Assembly (NCBI GenBank): GCA_016178725.1
Contig: JACOSV010000018.1
Coordinates: 29,518 to 93,517 of the forward strand
Length of the DNA: 64,000 nt
Direction: 5' to 3'
Origin: Candidatus Eiseniibacteriota bacterium
Lineage (GTDB): Bacteria; Eisenbacteria; RBG-16-71-46
Both the position numbers and the translations under genes were made by a program. The notes beneath the pieces were generated by a model. The model worked only from the letters and a program-made list of their open reading frames with translations. It was not told where the DNA came from and searched no databases. Shown here in pieces: positions 52,022 to 63,759 of this stretch. Within the stretch, counting starts at the first letter, position 1, and the number at the start of each line of letters is the position of its first letter.

Positions 52022-53389
52022 ATGGCAACGGCCGACCCGGTCACCCTCGTCGTGCGGCCGGGCCGCCCGCTTGGCGGCGCCTTCACGCCGCCCGGCGACA
52101 AATCGATCACGCACCGTGCGTTCCTGCTCGGTCTCCTCGCCGAGGGCGAGACGAGCGTCGAGGCGGCGAATCCCGGCGCGGACGGGGCGGCGACCCTGTC
52201 GTGCGCCGCGGCGCTCGGCGCGCGCGTTCAGTCGCGCGACGGCGTGATCCGCATCGCCGGCCGGGGCGGGGCGCTGGTCGAGCCCGACCGCGTGCTCGAC
52301 TGCGGGAACTCGGGCACGACGCTGCGGCTCCTCGCCGGCGTCCTCGCTTCGCAGCCGTTCCTCGCGGTCTTGAGCGGCGACGCCTCGCTCAACGCCCGTC
52401 CGGTCGCACGGGTGATCGAGCCGCTGCGCCGGATGGGCGCGTCGCTGCACGCGCGGGACGGCGACCGGCTGCCGCCGCTGGTCGTCCGCGGCGCCGCGCT
52501 CACGGGCGTGGAATTCGACGCCCCGACCGCAAGCGCCCAGGTCGCGTCGTCGATCCTACTCGCCGGCCTCGGCGCGCGCGGCGTGACGTCGGTCGGCACC
52601 ACGGCCGGCGTGCGCGACCACACGCCCCGGATGCTCGAGCGTTTCGGCCTTCCGATCCGCGCGCAGGGCGGCGACGGCGGGGTGACGCGGTGGACGGTCG
52701 AGGGCCCGGTCGTGCCGCGCGCGGCGCGCGTGCGCATCCCCGGCGACTTCTCCGCGGCCGCGTTCTTTCTCGCCGCCGCGGCGGCGACGCCGGGGGCGCG
52801 CGTCACCGCCCGCGGCGTGAGCCTCAATCCCACACGCACCGGCCTGCTCGCGACGCTCGAGGCGATGGGAGCGATGGTCGAGACGCGCGCGATCGCGGCG
52901 TCGCCGGCGGACGGCACGGGCGGCGAGCCGGTGGGCGAGATCACGGTCACCGGGCCCGACCGCCTCGAGGCGACGACGATCGCGCCCGATCGCGTCGCCG
53001 CGATGATCGACGAGATCCCGGCGTGGGCGATCGCCGCGAGCGCGGCGCGCGGCGTGTCGCGGCTCACCGGCGCCGGCGAGCTGCGCATCAAGGAGAGCGA
53101 CCGCATCGCGGCGCTGGCCGTAAACCTCGAGCGCCTCGGCATCGCGGTCGAGGAGCTGCCCGACGGCCTCGCGATCACCGGCGGACGTGTCGCGGGCGGG
53201 ACGGTGGACGCGGCGCTGGACCATCGCATCGCGATGGCGTTCGCGGTGCTCGCGACGCGGGCATCCGGCCCGGTCGTCATCCACGGCGCGGGCGGGATCG
53301 CCACGTCGTATCCCGGTTTCGCCGACGCGCTCGCGGCACTCGGCGGCGACGTCACGTCGGGCGATGCGGCCGTCGCGGCGCGCGGGTGA
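52022..53389 (+). CDS. aroA: 3-phosphoshikimate 1-carboxyvinyltransferase (EPSP synthase)
   Basis: PGDKSITHRAFLLGLLAEGET, LDCGNSGTTLRLLAG, ELRIKESDRIAALAVNL. Confidence 0.96.
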   Translation: MATADPVTLVVRPGRPLGGAFTPPGDKSITHRAFLLGLLAEGETSVEAANPGADGAATLSCAAALGARVQSRDGVIRIAGRGGALVEPDRVLDCGNSGTTLRLLAGVLASQPFLAVLSGDASLNARPVARVIEPLRRMGASLHARDGDRLPPLVVRGAALTGVEFDAPTASAQVASSILLAGLGARGVTSVGTTAGVRDHTPRMLERFGLPIRAQGGDGGVTRWTVEGPVVPRAARVRIPGDFSAAAFFLAAAAATPGARVTARGVSLNPTRTGLLATLEAMGAMVETRAIAASPADGTGGEPVGEITVTGPDRLEATTIAPDRVAAMIDEIPAWAIAASAARGVSRLTGAGELRIKESDRIAALAVNLERLGIAVEELPDGLAITGGRVAGGTVDAALDHRIAMAFAVLATRASGPVVIHGAGGIATSYPGFADALAALGGDVTSGDAAVAARG

Positions 53390-53393
53390 GGCG

Positions 53394-54140
53394 ATGAGTT
53401 TCGCGGTCACGATCGACGGCCCGGCGGCGGCGGGGAAGAGCACCACCGCACGCGGCGTCGCCTCGCGCCTCGGCTTCCTCTACGTCGACACCGGCGCGCT
53501 CTACCGCGCGATCGCGCTCAAGGTGCAGCAGGGCGGGATCCCGCCCGACGATCGCGACGCGGTCGAGCGGCTGGCGCGCGAGACGCAGGTCGCGCTGTCG
53601 GGCGCCCCCGACCATCCGCGCGTGTGGCTCGACGGCGCCGAGGTGAGCGACGAGATCCGCACGCCGGCGGTGAGCGAGCTCTCGTCGCGGCTCGCGGCGC
53701 AGCCGGCGGTGCGACGCCGGCTGATCGAGATCCAGCGCGCACTGCGCGACCGCGGGCCGCTGGTCGCCGAGGGCCGCGACCTCGGCACGGTCGTGTTCCC
53801 GGATGCCGAGATCAAGGTGTACCTGGATGCCGACCTCGACACACGCGCGCGCCGCCGGTTCCGTGAGCGCGAGCGCCTCGGCCTGCCGATGACGCTCGAC
53901 GAGGTGCGCGACGAGCTCGAGCGACGCGACGCCCGCGACCGCGGCCGTTCCGAGAGCCCGCTCGCCGTCCCCGAGGGGGCCCGGGTCCTCGACACCAGCG
54001 GCATGACGGTCGCGGACCAGATCGAGGCGGTGCTCGCGGTCGTGGCGTCCCATCCGGCGTTCCCGGCCGGGCCGGGGTGTCCGGGCGGCCGTGCCGACGA
54101 CCCGGTCCGCGAGCGCTCCGAGGGGGGCGCCGGCGATTAG
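53394..54140 (+). CDS. cmk: Cytidylate kinase
   Basis: VTIDGPAAAGKSTTARGVASRLGFLYVDTGALYRA; VAEGRDLGTVVFPDAEIKVYLDA. Confidence 0.95.
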   Translation: MSFAVTIDGPAAAGKSTTARGVASRLGFLYVDTGALYRAIALKVQQGGIPPDDRDAVERLARETQVALSGAPDHPRVWLDGAEVSDEIRTPAVSELSSRLAAQPAVRRRLIEIQRALRDRGPLVAEGRDLGTVVFPDAEIKVYLDADLDTRARRRFRERERLGLPMTLDEVRDELERRDARDRGRSESPLAVPEGARVLDTSGMTVADQIEAVLAVVASHPAFPAGPGCPGGRADDPVRERSEGGAGD

Positions 54141-54148
54141 GAGATTCG

Positions 54149-54796
54149 TTGCGCGGGTACTATAGTGCCGTGCTGCTGTTGGCTGGCGGATGTCTGCGGG
54201 TCCTCACGCGATACTCGGTGCGCGGGCGTAAGCACGTCCCCCTGCACGGGGGCGTCATCGTCGCCTCGAACCACGCATCGTATTTCGACCCGCCGTTGCT
54301 CGCCTGCGCGGCGCCGCGGGAGGTGCACTTCCTGGCCAAGGAAGAGCTCTTCCGCATCCCCGCGTTCGGCGCGCTCATCCGTTCGGTCAACGCGATCCCC
54401 ATCCGCAGGGGCGTGGCCGATCTTTCGGGATTGAGCCGCGCTACCGAGCGTCTCCGCGCGGGCGCGGCGCTGCTCATGTTCCCCGAGGGGAGCCGGATGC
54501 GGGACGGTGAGCTGCATTCGGCGCGTCCGGGCGTCGGGATGATGGCGGTGCAGGCCGACGTCCCGATCGTGCCCGCGTACGTTTCGGGCAGCCATCGCGA
54601 GAAGGACTGGTTCACGCGCGGCGTGCGCGTCCGGGTGACGTTCGGCCCGGCCCGCCCGTGGCGCGAGCTGGCGGGAGCGGATTCCGATCTCACGCCGGGT
54701 CGTGCGCTGTACCAGCGCATCGGCGCGGCGGTCATGCGCGAGATCGCGCTCCTCAAGGCGGAGCAGGAACGATCGGCTTCACGCGGAGCGGCCTGA
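54149..54796 (+). CDS. plsC: 1-acyl-sn-glycerol-3-phosphate acyltransferase
   Basis: VASNHASYFDPPLLA, FPEGSRMRDGEL; probable TTG start after aggaga. Confidence 0.9.
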   Translation: MRGYYSAVLLLAGGCLRVLTRYSVRGRKHVPLHGGVIVASNHASYFDPPLLACAAPREVHFLAKEELFRIPAFGALIRSVNAIPIRRGVADLSGLSRATERLRAGAALLMFPEGSRMRDGELHSARPGVGMMAVQADVPIVPAYVSGSHREKDWFTRGVRVRVTFGPARPWRELAGADSDLTPGRALYQRIGAAVMREIALLKAEQERSASRGAA

Positions 54797-54855
54797 CGGT
54801 ACGGCCGGCAGGACGCTCCCTATCCGATACACGTCTGAAGGAGGCACACAGGTTC

Positions 54856-56670
<1,815 letters not shown>

Positions 56671-56678
56671 TCGTTCCG

Positions 56679-57671
56679 ATGAAGTATGGCGCGGCGGCGT
56701 GGCGACACGTCGCCGCGTTCTGCTTCCTGCTCCTGGCGGTCGGAAGCGGGACCGCCGCTCCGGCCGGAACGGCTCGGACACCCTCCGTCGCGACGGCCCC
56801 GCCTCCGACCGCGAAGCCCCGGACGCCTTCCGCGATGGCCGCTGCGCCGATGTCGCTGGGGGCATTGCTCGCGACGACGCCGGCGGACAGCCTGATCGGG
56901 CCGCTGCGGCGGTACGAGACGGATCGGTCGATGGCCGCAGCGGCGGGCGAGGCGGCACTCACGCTGGGCCGGCTGCACGCCGCGCGCGGCGAGTACCGTC
57001 CCGCCGCCGAGGCGTTCGCGCGCGCCGCCGCGCGGCTCGATCCGGCGCGCAAGCCCGAGGCGCGCCTCTGGCTCGGTTTCGCATGGCTCGCGCTCGGCGC
57101 GACCGACCAGGCACGCGCGGCGCTCGACGAGGTCGCGAGCGTTCCGGGCCCGCATCGCGCCGCGGCCCGGCTCGCCCTCGCGCAAGCGTGGGACGCCGCC
57201 CGGCGGCCCGACCGCGCCGCCGCGGTGCTCGAAGGCCTGCTCGCGGACGATCCCGGTGAAGCCGCGCCGGCGGCGCTCGATCGCCTCGCCACGCTCGACG
57301 ACGACGCCGGACACGCGGACCGGGCTCGCAGGCTGCGCGAGCGGCTGCTCCGCGACTTCCCGCGCAGCATCGAGGCCGCCGCCGCTCGCCGCGCCGTGTT
57401 CTCGGCCGCCGCGGCCCGTCCGGACGAGCGCCGCGTCGGCGGCATCGCGGTGGTGATCGGATCGTTCCTCGACGAGGCGCGTGCGCGTTCGCTCGCGTCC
57501 GCCGCCCGCTCCGCGGGATTCTCCGGCGCGACGGTGGTGAGCCAGGGGCAGGGGCTCGCCGCCGTGCACTCGGTGCGCATCGGCGTCTTCGCCACCGCCG
57601 CCGAGGCGCACCGCGCCGCCGATCAGGCCGAGAAGGCGCTCGGCGTCTCCGCGGAGCTGACGCGCCCCTGA
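56679..57671 (+). CDS. Exported TPR protein with C-terminal SPOR-like domain
   Basis: Signal-like N-terminus, TPR-like repeats, VVIGSFLDEARARSLASAARSAGFSGATVVSQGQGLAAVHSVRIGVFATAAEAHRAADQAEKALG. Confidence 0.7.
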   Translation: MKYGAAAWRHVAAFCFLLLAVGSGTAAPAGTARTPSVATAPPPTAKPRTPSAMAAAPMSLGALLATTPADSLIGPLRRYETDRSMAAAAGEAALTLGRLHAARGEYRPAAEAFARAAARLDPARKPEARLWLGFAWLALGATDQARAALDEVASVPGPHRAAARLALAQAWDAARRPDRAAAVLEGLLADDPGEAAPAALDRLATLDDDAGHADRARRLRERLLRDFPRSIEAAAARRAVFSAAAARPDERRVGGIAVVIGSFLDEARARSLASAARSAGFSGATVVSQGQGLAAVHSVRIGVFATAAEAHRAADQAEKALGVSAELTRP

Positions 57672-57709
57672 CGCTGGCCGCGCGCCGTGTCAGCCCGTAT
57701 TCTGCGCGC

Positions 57710-60388
57710 ATGAGGCCGCCTCCGCCGATGCCCGCCGATCCCGCTGCGTCACCCGCCCGCGGGCGCCCGCGCGCCCCGGACCGTTCGCCGCTCATGGAGC
57801 AGTACCGCGGCGTCAAGCGCGCGCATCCCGACGCGTTCCTGTTCTTCCGCCTCGGCGACTTCTACGAGATGTTCTTCGACGACGCGGTGCGCGGCGCCGC
57901 GCTGCTCGGGCTCACGCTCACGTCGCGCAACAAACAGGATCCCGCGCCCATCCCGATGTGCGGCATCCCATGGCACCAGCGCGACGCGTACGTCGCACGG
58001 CTGCTGCGGCTCGGGCACAAGGTCGCGATCTGCGATCAGCTCGAGGACGCCGCCACGGCGAAGGGCATCGTCCAGCGCGGCGTGACCGAGGTGCTCACGC
58101 CCGGCTCGGTGATGGCCGAGGGCTTCGTCGAGCCCGCCGCGAACAACTTTCTCGCCGCGCTCTGGCCGGCGGGCGATTCGCTCGGCGTCTGCCTGATCGA
58201 CACCTCGACGGGCGAGGTCAAGCTCGCCGAGCCGCCGTGGGACGAAGCCTCCGCGTTCCTCGCGCGGCTCGGCGTTTCGGAGTGGGTCGTACCCGAGGCC
58301 GACGCGCTCGTCGAACCCGCGCGCGGGCGGCTCGACGCCGCGCGCCGCGGCCTCGCCGGCGCCGTGAGCCCGATGCCGATCGCGGCGTTTCTCGCGGGCG
58401 ATCCGCTCGCCGACCGCTGGGGCGCCGAGGGCGCGCGCGAAGCCGCCGCGGCGCCCGAGGCCGCTCGGGCGGCGGCCGCCGCGATCGCCTACCTCGAGCG
58501 CGTGCAGGGCGGTCCGGCGCGCCAGCTCGTCCGGATCGAGCGCTGGAGCGCCGCGGGGACGATGACGGTCGATGCGACGACGGCGCGTCACCTCGAGCTC
58601 TTTCAGCATGCCCCCGGCGGTGAGGCGCGTCACACGCTCTGGCACCACGTGAACCTGTGCGTCACGGCGCTCGGCGCGCGCCGCCTGCGCGCGTGGCTCG
58701 AGCGCCCGCTCGCGACCCTCGCGCCGCTCGTCGCCCGCCAGGACGCGGTCGAGCGCTGGATCGCAGCCGGGGCCGCGCGCGGCGAGGTCCGCGAAGCGCT
58801 GCGCGGCATGCCCGATCTCGAGCGTCTCGCGGCACGCATCGTCTGCGAGCGCGCCACGCCGCGCGACCTGGGCGCGCTGCGCGACGCGCTCGCGCGCCTG
58901 CCGCATCTCGCGGCGCGGATCGACGCGAGCGGCGTTCCGATGTCCTCGCCGGCGCGCGCGGCGCTCGCCGGAATCCCCGCGCTCGAGTCGCGGCTCGCTG
59001 CCGCGCTGGTGGACGAGCCGCCGGCGATCGCGCGCGAGGGCGGCATCGTGCGGAGCGGATTCGACGAGCTGCGCGACCGCCTCGATCAAGTCGCGCACTC
59101 CGGCAAGCGCTGGATCATGGACCTCGAGGCCGCGGAGCGCGCGCGCACCGGCATCCCGAGCCTCAAGGTCGGCTTCAACCGTGTGTTCGGCTACTACCTC
59201 GAAGTGACGCGGCCGCATCTCGCGCGCGTGCCCGCCGACTACGAGCGGCGCCAGACGCTCACCACCGCCGAGCGCTTCGTCACGCCGGAGCTCAAGACCA
59301 AGGAAGGCGAGGTGCTGGGCGCCGAGGAACGTCTCGTGGCGCGCGAGATCGAGCTGTTCACCGCGCTGCGCGCCGAGGCGGCGACGCACCGCGCGGCGAT
59401 CGAGCGAGCCGCCGACGCGCTGGCGGCGCTGGACGCCGAGTCCACGCTCGCCGAGGCCGCCGCGCGCTACGGCTGGACGCGTCCGAGGCTCGAAGACTCC
59501 GACCGGCTGACCCTCGATGGCGCGCGTCACCCGGTGGTCGAGCGCCTGCTGCCGGGCGGCGAGTTCGTGCCCAACGACTGCGCGCTCGACGGCGCGCGGC
59601 GCCAGATCCTGCTCCTCACCGGGCCCAACATGGGCGGCAAGAGCACCTACCTGCGTCAGATCGCGCTCGCGGTGCTGCTCGCGCAGGCGGGATCGTTCGT
59701 GCCCGCGACGCGCGCCGAGATCGGGCTCGTCGACCGGCTGTTCACGCGCGTCGGCGCGAGCGACCGGCTCGGCGCGGGCGAGAGCACGTTCATGGTCGAG
59801 ATGCGCGAGACGGCCGCGATCCTCGCCGCCGCGACGCCGCGGTCATTGGTGCTCCTCGACGAGCTGGGCCGCGGCACCGCGACCTACGACGGCCTCGCGC
59901 TCGCGTGGGCGGTGACGGAGTTCCTGCACGCGGGCGGGGGCCCCAGGCCGCGCACCCTGTTCGCGACGCACTACCACGAGCTGACGCAGCTCGCCGGCAC
60001 GCTGCCCCGGCTCGCCAACGTGCACGCGACCGTGAAGGAGTGGGGCGACGAGGTGGTGTTCCTGCACCGCATCGCCGAAGGCGCCGCCGATCGCTCCTAC
60101 GGGATCCAGGTGGCGCAGCGGGCGGGGCTGCCGGCGCCGGTCGTGGCGCGGGCGCGCGAGGTGCTGCGCGAGCTCGAGCGCGAGCGCACCGTCGAACACC
60201 TCGAGGCCGCGGAAGCCGGGGGATCGTTGCCGCTGTTCGCGGCCGCGCCGGCGCCGGCGCATCCGGTGATCGCCGAACTCGAGAGGCTCGACCCGGAACG
60301 CCTCACGCCGCTCGAAGCCCTCGAGCGGCTCGCGCGCTGGAAGCGCGAGGTCGGCGGGGGCGGGGGCGGCGGGCGGCCGAACGCCTAG
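57710..60388 (+). CDS. mutS: DNA mismatch repair protein MutS
   Basis: SPLMEQYRGVKRAHPDAFLFFRLGDFYEMFFDDA, LLTGPNMGGKSTYLRQIALAVLLAQAGSFVPA, LLDELGRGTATYDGLALAWA. Confidence 0.97.
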   Translation: MRPPPPMPADPAASPARGRPRAPDRSPLMEQYRGVKRAHPDAFLFFRLGDFYEMFFDDAVRGAALLGLTLTSRNKQDPAPIPMCGIPWHQRDAYVARLLRLGHKVAICDQLEDAATAKGIVQRGVTEVLTPGSVMAEGFVEPAANNFLAALWPAGDSLGVCLIDTSTGEVKLAEPPWDEASAFLARLGVSEWVVPEADALVEPARGRLDAARRGLAGAVSPMPIAAFLAGDPLADRWGAEGAREAAAAPEAARAAAAAIAYLERVQGGPARQLVRIERWSAAGTMTVDATTARHLELFQHAPGGEARHTLWHHVNLCVTALGARRLRAWLERPLATLAPLVARQDAVERWIAAGAARGEVREALRGMPDLERLAARIVCERATPRDLGALRDALARLPHLAARIDASGVPMSSPARAALAGIPALESRLAAALVDEPPAIAREGGIVRSGFDELRDRLDQVAHSGKRWIMDLEAAERARTGIPSLKVGFNRVFGYYLEVTRPHLARVPADYERRQTLTTAERFVTPELKTKEGEVLGAEERLVAREIELFTALRAEAATHRAAIERAADALAALDAESTLAEAAARYGWTRPRLEDSDRLTLDGARHPVVERLLPGGEFVPNDCALDGARRQILLLTGPNMGGKSTYLRQIALAVLLAQAGSFVPATRAEIGLVDRLFTRVGASDRLGAGESTFMVEMRETAAILAAATPRSLVLLDELGRGTATYDGLALAWAVTEFLHAGGGPRPRTLFATHYHELTQLAGTLPRLANVHATVKEWGDEVVFLHRIAEGAADRSYGIQVAQRAGLPAPVVARAREVLRELERERTVEHLEAAEAGGSLPLFAAAPAPAHPVIAELERLDPERLTPLEALERLARWKREVGGGGGGGRPNA

Positions 60389-60741
60389 GCGTCGGCCGGG
60401 CTCATCGCGAACGCAGCGAGCGCTTCGACCTGCGTCGGATAGTGGCCGAAGATGTTGATCAGCTTCGCCACCACCAGCGCGCTGGTCATCCGGCGCTGCA
60501 GGCCGCACAGCTTGATGCTCGCGTTGCGACCCGCGTAGTTGCGATACGCCTCGACCAGGACACCGATCGCGGTCGAGTTCATCATGCTGCACTCGGAGAG
60601 ATCGAGCAGCAATCGCGTGTTGCCGCCCACCGCTTCGTCGAGGATCGCCTTGCGGAGCTGATCGGTCTCGTCCCCGCCCCAGAACTCGCCGCCCGCCTGA
60701 ATCACGGTCACGCCCGCTTCGACCCTGCGTCGCACGCTCAT
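60385..60741 (-). CDS. STAS-domain protein (anti-sigma factor antagonist family)
   Basis: RLLLDLSECSMMNSTAIGVLVEAYRNYAGRNASIKLCGLQRRMTSALVVAKLINIF; stop overlaps convergent mutS stop. Confidence 0.85.
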   Translation of the reverse strand: MSVRRRVEAGVTVIQAGGEFWGGDETDQLRKAILDEAVGGNTRLLLDLSECSMMNSTAIGVLVEAYRNYAGRNASIKLCGLQRRMTSALVVAKLINIFGHYPTQVEALAAFAMSPADA

Positions 60742-60904
60742 CACGTTCTCCCCGCGCGCCGACCCCGCCCTCCCGGCGCGGACGCGCCGGAGCGGCAAGG
60801 ATCGAGATACGGGACGCCGTCGGCGACCGCGACTCGACGGGGCAGGGAATGGGCGGGGGGCCGGGTGCGATGTCGCGTCGGCTTCACGACGTCCACATCA
60901 ATTG

Positions 60905-61813
60905 CTACCGCTCGGACGAGGCCGGCGCCACACCTTTCACGGCCCGGCGGGCGGCCCGCGCCAGCTCGGTGTCGGGGCAGGCGGCGGCGAACTGCGCCGC
61001 CGCGGCCTCGAGCCGCGCGTCGGGCGCTCCGGCGGCGGCGTCCAGGGCGAGCCACGTGAGGCGCTCGACCGCGCCCGGCCGCAGCGCCCGGTCGAGCACC
61101 GCGGCCAGCGTCTCGGCCGCGGCGGGCTCGCGGCCGAACGTGCGCGGCGCCTTCCACAGGGCGCGCGCCGCCTCGGCCCGCACGTCTTCGACGGAATCGT
61201 GGAGCGCCGCCTCGAGCCGCGTCCGCAGGCTATCGCAAAGCGGCAACCCGACGAACGGCGACGGATGATCGGCGGTCGCGCCCTCGATCCCCGCCACGAT
61301 CACGTTGACGCCGCACGCGAGCACGGCCTGCTGGCGGACGATCGGATCGGGATCGCGCGTGTAGGGCAGGATGCGCGCGACGTCGGCGGGCGAGTGAAAC
61401 GTCGAGCGCCGGATCACGTCCATGCGCGCGCGCGATCCGCGCGGCGGCGCGTTGCGCGCTTCCGGGAAGTAGGGCGTGCGCACGACCAGCGCCGCCCCGG
61501 CGACCATCAGCGCGATCGCGAGCGCGAGGCGCCGCAGCGTCGCCCCGGCCGATCCGCTCCAGGCCAGCGTCGTCAGCGCGCCGAGCCCGGCGCCGAGCAG
61601 CGGCAACCCGATCCATCCGCTCGGGGCGAGCGCGCGCGTGAACAGCAGCGCGAGGAATCGCGGCAGGCGCCCGAACACCGGCAGCGCGAGCAGCGCGGCG
61701 ACCGCGAGCGTCAGGAGCGGCACGAGCAGCGCCCCGGCGAGCATCGCGCCCGGCAGACGGCCGCGCGGATCGGCGTCCGGCGGGCGCGGCGCCGGTGCGG
61801 GAGAGACGGTCAT
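60905..61813 (-). CDS. Membrane protein with C-terminal HEAT-like repeats
   Basis: N-terminal hydrophobic segments; DPIVRQQAVLACGVNVIVAG, DSVEDVRAEAARALWKAPR. Confidence 0.6.
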   Translation of the reverse strand: MTVSPAPAPRPPDADPRGRLPGAMLAGALLVPLLTLAVAALLALPVFGRLPRFLALLFTRALAPSGWIGLPLLGAGLGALTTLAWSGSAGATLRRLALAIALMVAGAALVVRTPYFPEARNAPPRGSRARMDVIRRSTFHSPADVARILPYTRDPDPIVRQQAVLACGVNVIVAGIEGATADHPSPFVGLPLCDSLRTRLEAALHDSVEDVRAEAARALWKAPRTFGREPAAAETLAAVLDRALRPGAVERLTWLALDAAAGAPDARLEAAAAQFAAACPDTELARAARRAVKGVAPASSER

Positions 61814-61835
61814 CGAGGGCGCGGCGCGGCGGCGA

Positions 61836-63689
61836 TCAGGGCGCGCCCTCGAGCACCTCGAGACAGTTCTCGAAGCGCCCGAAGCTCGGCATCAGGTATA
61901 CGCCGTTCGCCTTCGACCGGCAGGCCGCGAGCAGCTCGCGCGCCAGCTCGATCCCCACCTTCTGGCCCTCGTTCCCGGCTTCGTGCATGCGCGCGCGGAT
62001 CCAGTCGGGAACGTGGATCCCCGGCACCTCGTTGTGCAGGAACTCGGCGTGGCGGAACGATTGCAGCGGGAGGATGCCGATCAGGATCGGGATCTTCGTC
62101 AGCCCGCTCAAGCGCTCGATGAACCGCTCCCAGCAGCCGAGCTCGTAGACCGGCTGCGTCATCACGAACTGCGGCCCGGCGTCGAGCTTGCGCCGGACGT
62201 ACTCGAATTCCTTGTCGAGGTCCTCCGCGGTCGGATTGACGCCGCAGCCGATCGCGAACTTCGTCGCCGCGCCGATCGAGGAGCCGGCGAGATCCGTGCC
62301 CTGGTTCATGCGATGACAGATGCGCATCAGGCCCGGCGCGTCGGTGTCGAACACCGCCGTCGCGTTGGGATAGTCGCCGAGACTCGGCGGATCGCCGGTG
62401 AGGCACAGGATGTTGCGGATGCCGAGCGCGTGCGCGCCGAGCAGGTCGCTCTGCAGCCCCATCAGATTCCGGTCGCGGGTCGTGTGATGGAGGATGACCT
62501 CGACCCGCGGGAAGTGCTGATGGATCTGATAGGCGAGGGCGAGCGCGCTCATGCGGATGCGCGCGAGCGGCGAATCGGCGATGTTGATCGCGTCCACGCC
62601 CCGCTGCGCCATCATACGGGCGGCCTCCATCACCTTGGTCGTGTTGACGCCGCGCGGCGGGTCGATCTCGACGCTCACCACGAATCGCTCGCGCAGCTTG
62701 CGCAGCAGCGTCGGCTCCTCGGTCTCGCGCACCGGCCGCACCGGCGCCGGCGCCTCTTCGAGCACGCGCACGTCGGCGCCCGGCGCGAGCTTCTCGACGC
62801 CGCGATTCGAGCCGAGCCGCTCGCGCATCGCGCGCGTGTGCGCCGGCGTCGTGCCGCAGCAGCCGCCGACGATGCGTACGCCCAGCTCGACCGCGCGGGC
62901 GGCGAACTCGGCGAAGTACTCGGGGCTCGAAAGGTAGACGTAGCGTCCATCCACCATCTGGGGCAGGCCGGCGTTGGGCATCGCCGACACCGGCGTCCCG
63001 CCGGCGGCGCGCACCACCTCCTCGAGCATCTCGAGCGTCGGCTGCGGGCCGACGCCGCAGTTGATGCCGACGACGCTGGCGCCCGCCTCGGTCAGACGCC
63101 GCACCGCCTCGGTCGGGGCGTGGCCGTAGAGCGTCTTGCCGTCGGTGCCGTAGGTCATCTGCGCGATCACCGGCACGTCGAGGCTCACGCGCCGCACCGC
63201 GCGCAGCGCCGCCAGGATCTCGTTCAGGTCCTGGAACGTCTCGAGGATGAAGCAGTCGCATCCGCCCTCGAGCAGCCCCTCCGCGCTCGCCCGGTAGTGC
63301 CCCTCCGCCTCGGCGACGGTCAGCTGGCCGAAGGGATCGAGCAGCTGGCCGAGCGGCCCGACCGAGCCCGCGACCAGTGCGTCCACACCCACGATCTCGC
63401 GCGCGGCGCGCGCCACCTTGACACCCTGGCGGGCGATGAGGCGCACCTTGTCGGCGAGCCCGTGCGCGCCGAGGCGCAGCGCGTTCGCGCCGAACGTGTT
63501 GGTCTCGATGATCTGCGCACCGGCCGCGAGGTAGTCACGGTGGATGGACTCGATCAGCGTCGGGCGCGAGAGGTTGAGCTCGTCGAAACACTCCTCGAAC
63601 CGCACGCCGCGCTGGTAGAGCAGCGTCCCCATGGCGCCGTCGGCGACCAGCGGTCCGGCGGCGAGACGGTCCAGCAATGGTGAAGACAT
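61836..63689 (-). CDS. Bifunctional homocysteine S-methyltransferase / 5,10-methylenetetrahydrofolate reductase
   Basis: N-term VADGAMGTLLYQRGVRFEECFDELNLSRPTLIESIHRDYLAAGAQIIETNTFGAN, VGGCCGTTPAHTRAM; C-term MTHFR-type SVEIDPPRG, HTTRDRNLMGLQSDLLGAHALGIRNILCLTGDPP. Confidence 0.92.
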   Translation of the reverse strand: MSSPLLDRLAAGPLVADGAMGTLLYQRGVRFEECFDELNLSRPTLIESIHRDYLAAGAQIIETNTFGANALRLGAHGLADKVRLIARQGVKVARAAREIVGVDALVAGSVGPLGQLLDPFGQLTVAEAEGHYRASAEGLLEGGCDCFILETFQDLNEILAALRAVRRVSLDVPVIAQMTYGTDGKTLYGHAPTEAVRRLTEAGASVVGINCGVGPQPTLEMLEEVVRAAGGTPVSAMPNAGLPQMVDGRYVYLSSPEYFAEFAARAVELGVRIVGGCCGTTPAHTRAMRERLGSNRGVEKLAPGADVRVLEEAPAPVRPVRETEEPTLLRKLRERFVVSVEIDPPRGVNTTKVMEAARMMAQRGVDAINIADSPLARIRMSALALAYQIHQHFPRVEVILHHTTRDRNLMGLQSDLLGAHALGIRNILCLTGDPPSLGDYPNATAVFDTDAPGLMRICHRMNQGTDLAGSSIGAATKFAIGCGVNPTAEDLDKEFEYVRRKLDAGPQFVMTQPVYELGCWERFIERLSGLTKIPILIGILPLQSFRHAEFLHNEVPGIHVPDWIRARMHEAGNEGQKVGIELARELLAACRSKANGVYLMPSFGRFENCLEVLEGAP

Positions 63690-63759
63690 GGCGAGCGACT
63701 CTAGGTCGTCGAGGGCGAGCGCTGCAAGCGAACCGCCGCCGCTGCTATAGTGCGCGATC

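Noticed and set aside
61476-63683. 735-aa plus-strand ORF over the mmuM-metF gene
   Set aside because: Shadow of a well-supported minus-strand enzyme; Arg/Ala/His-rich with no motifs.
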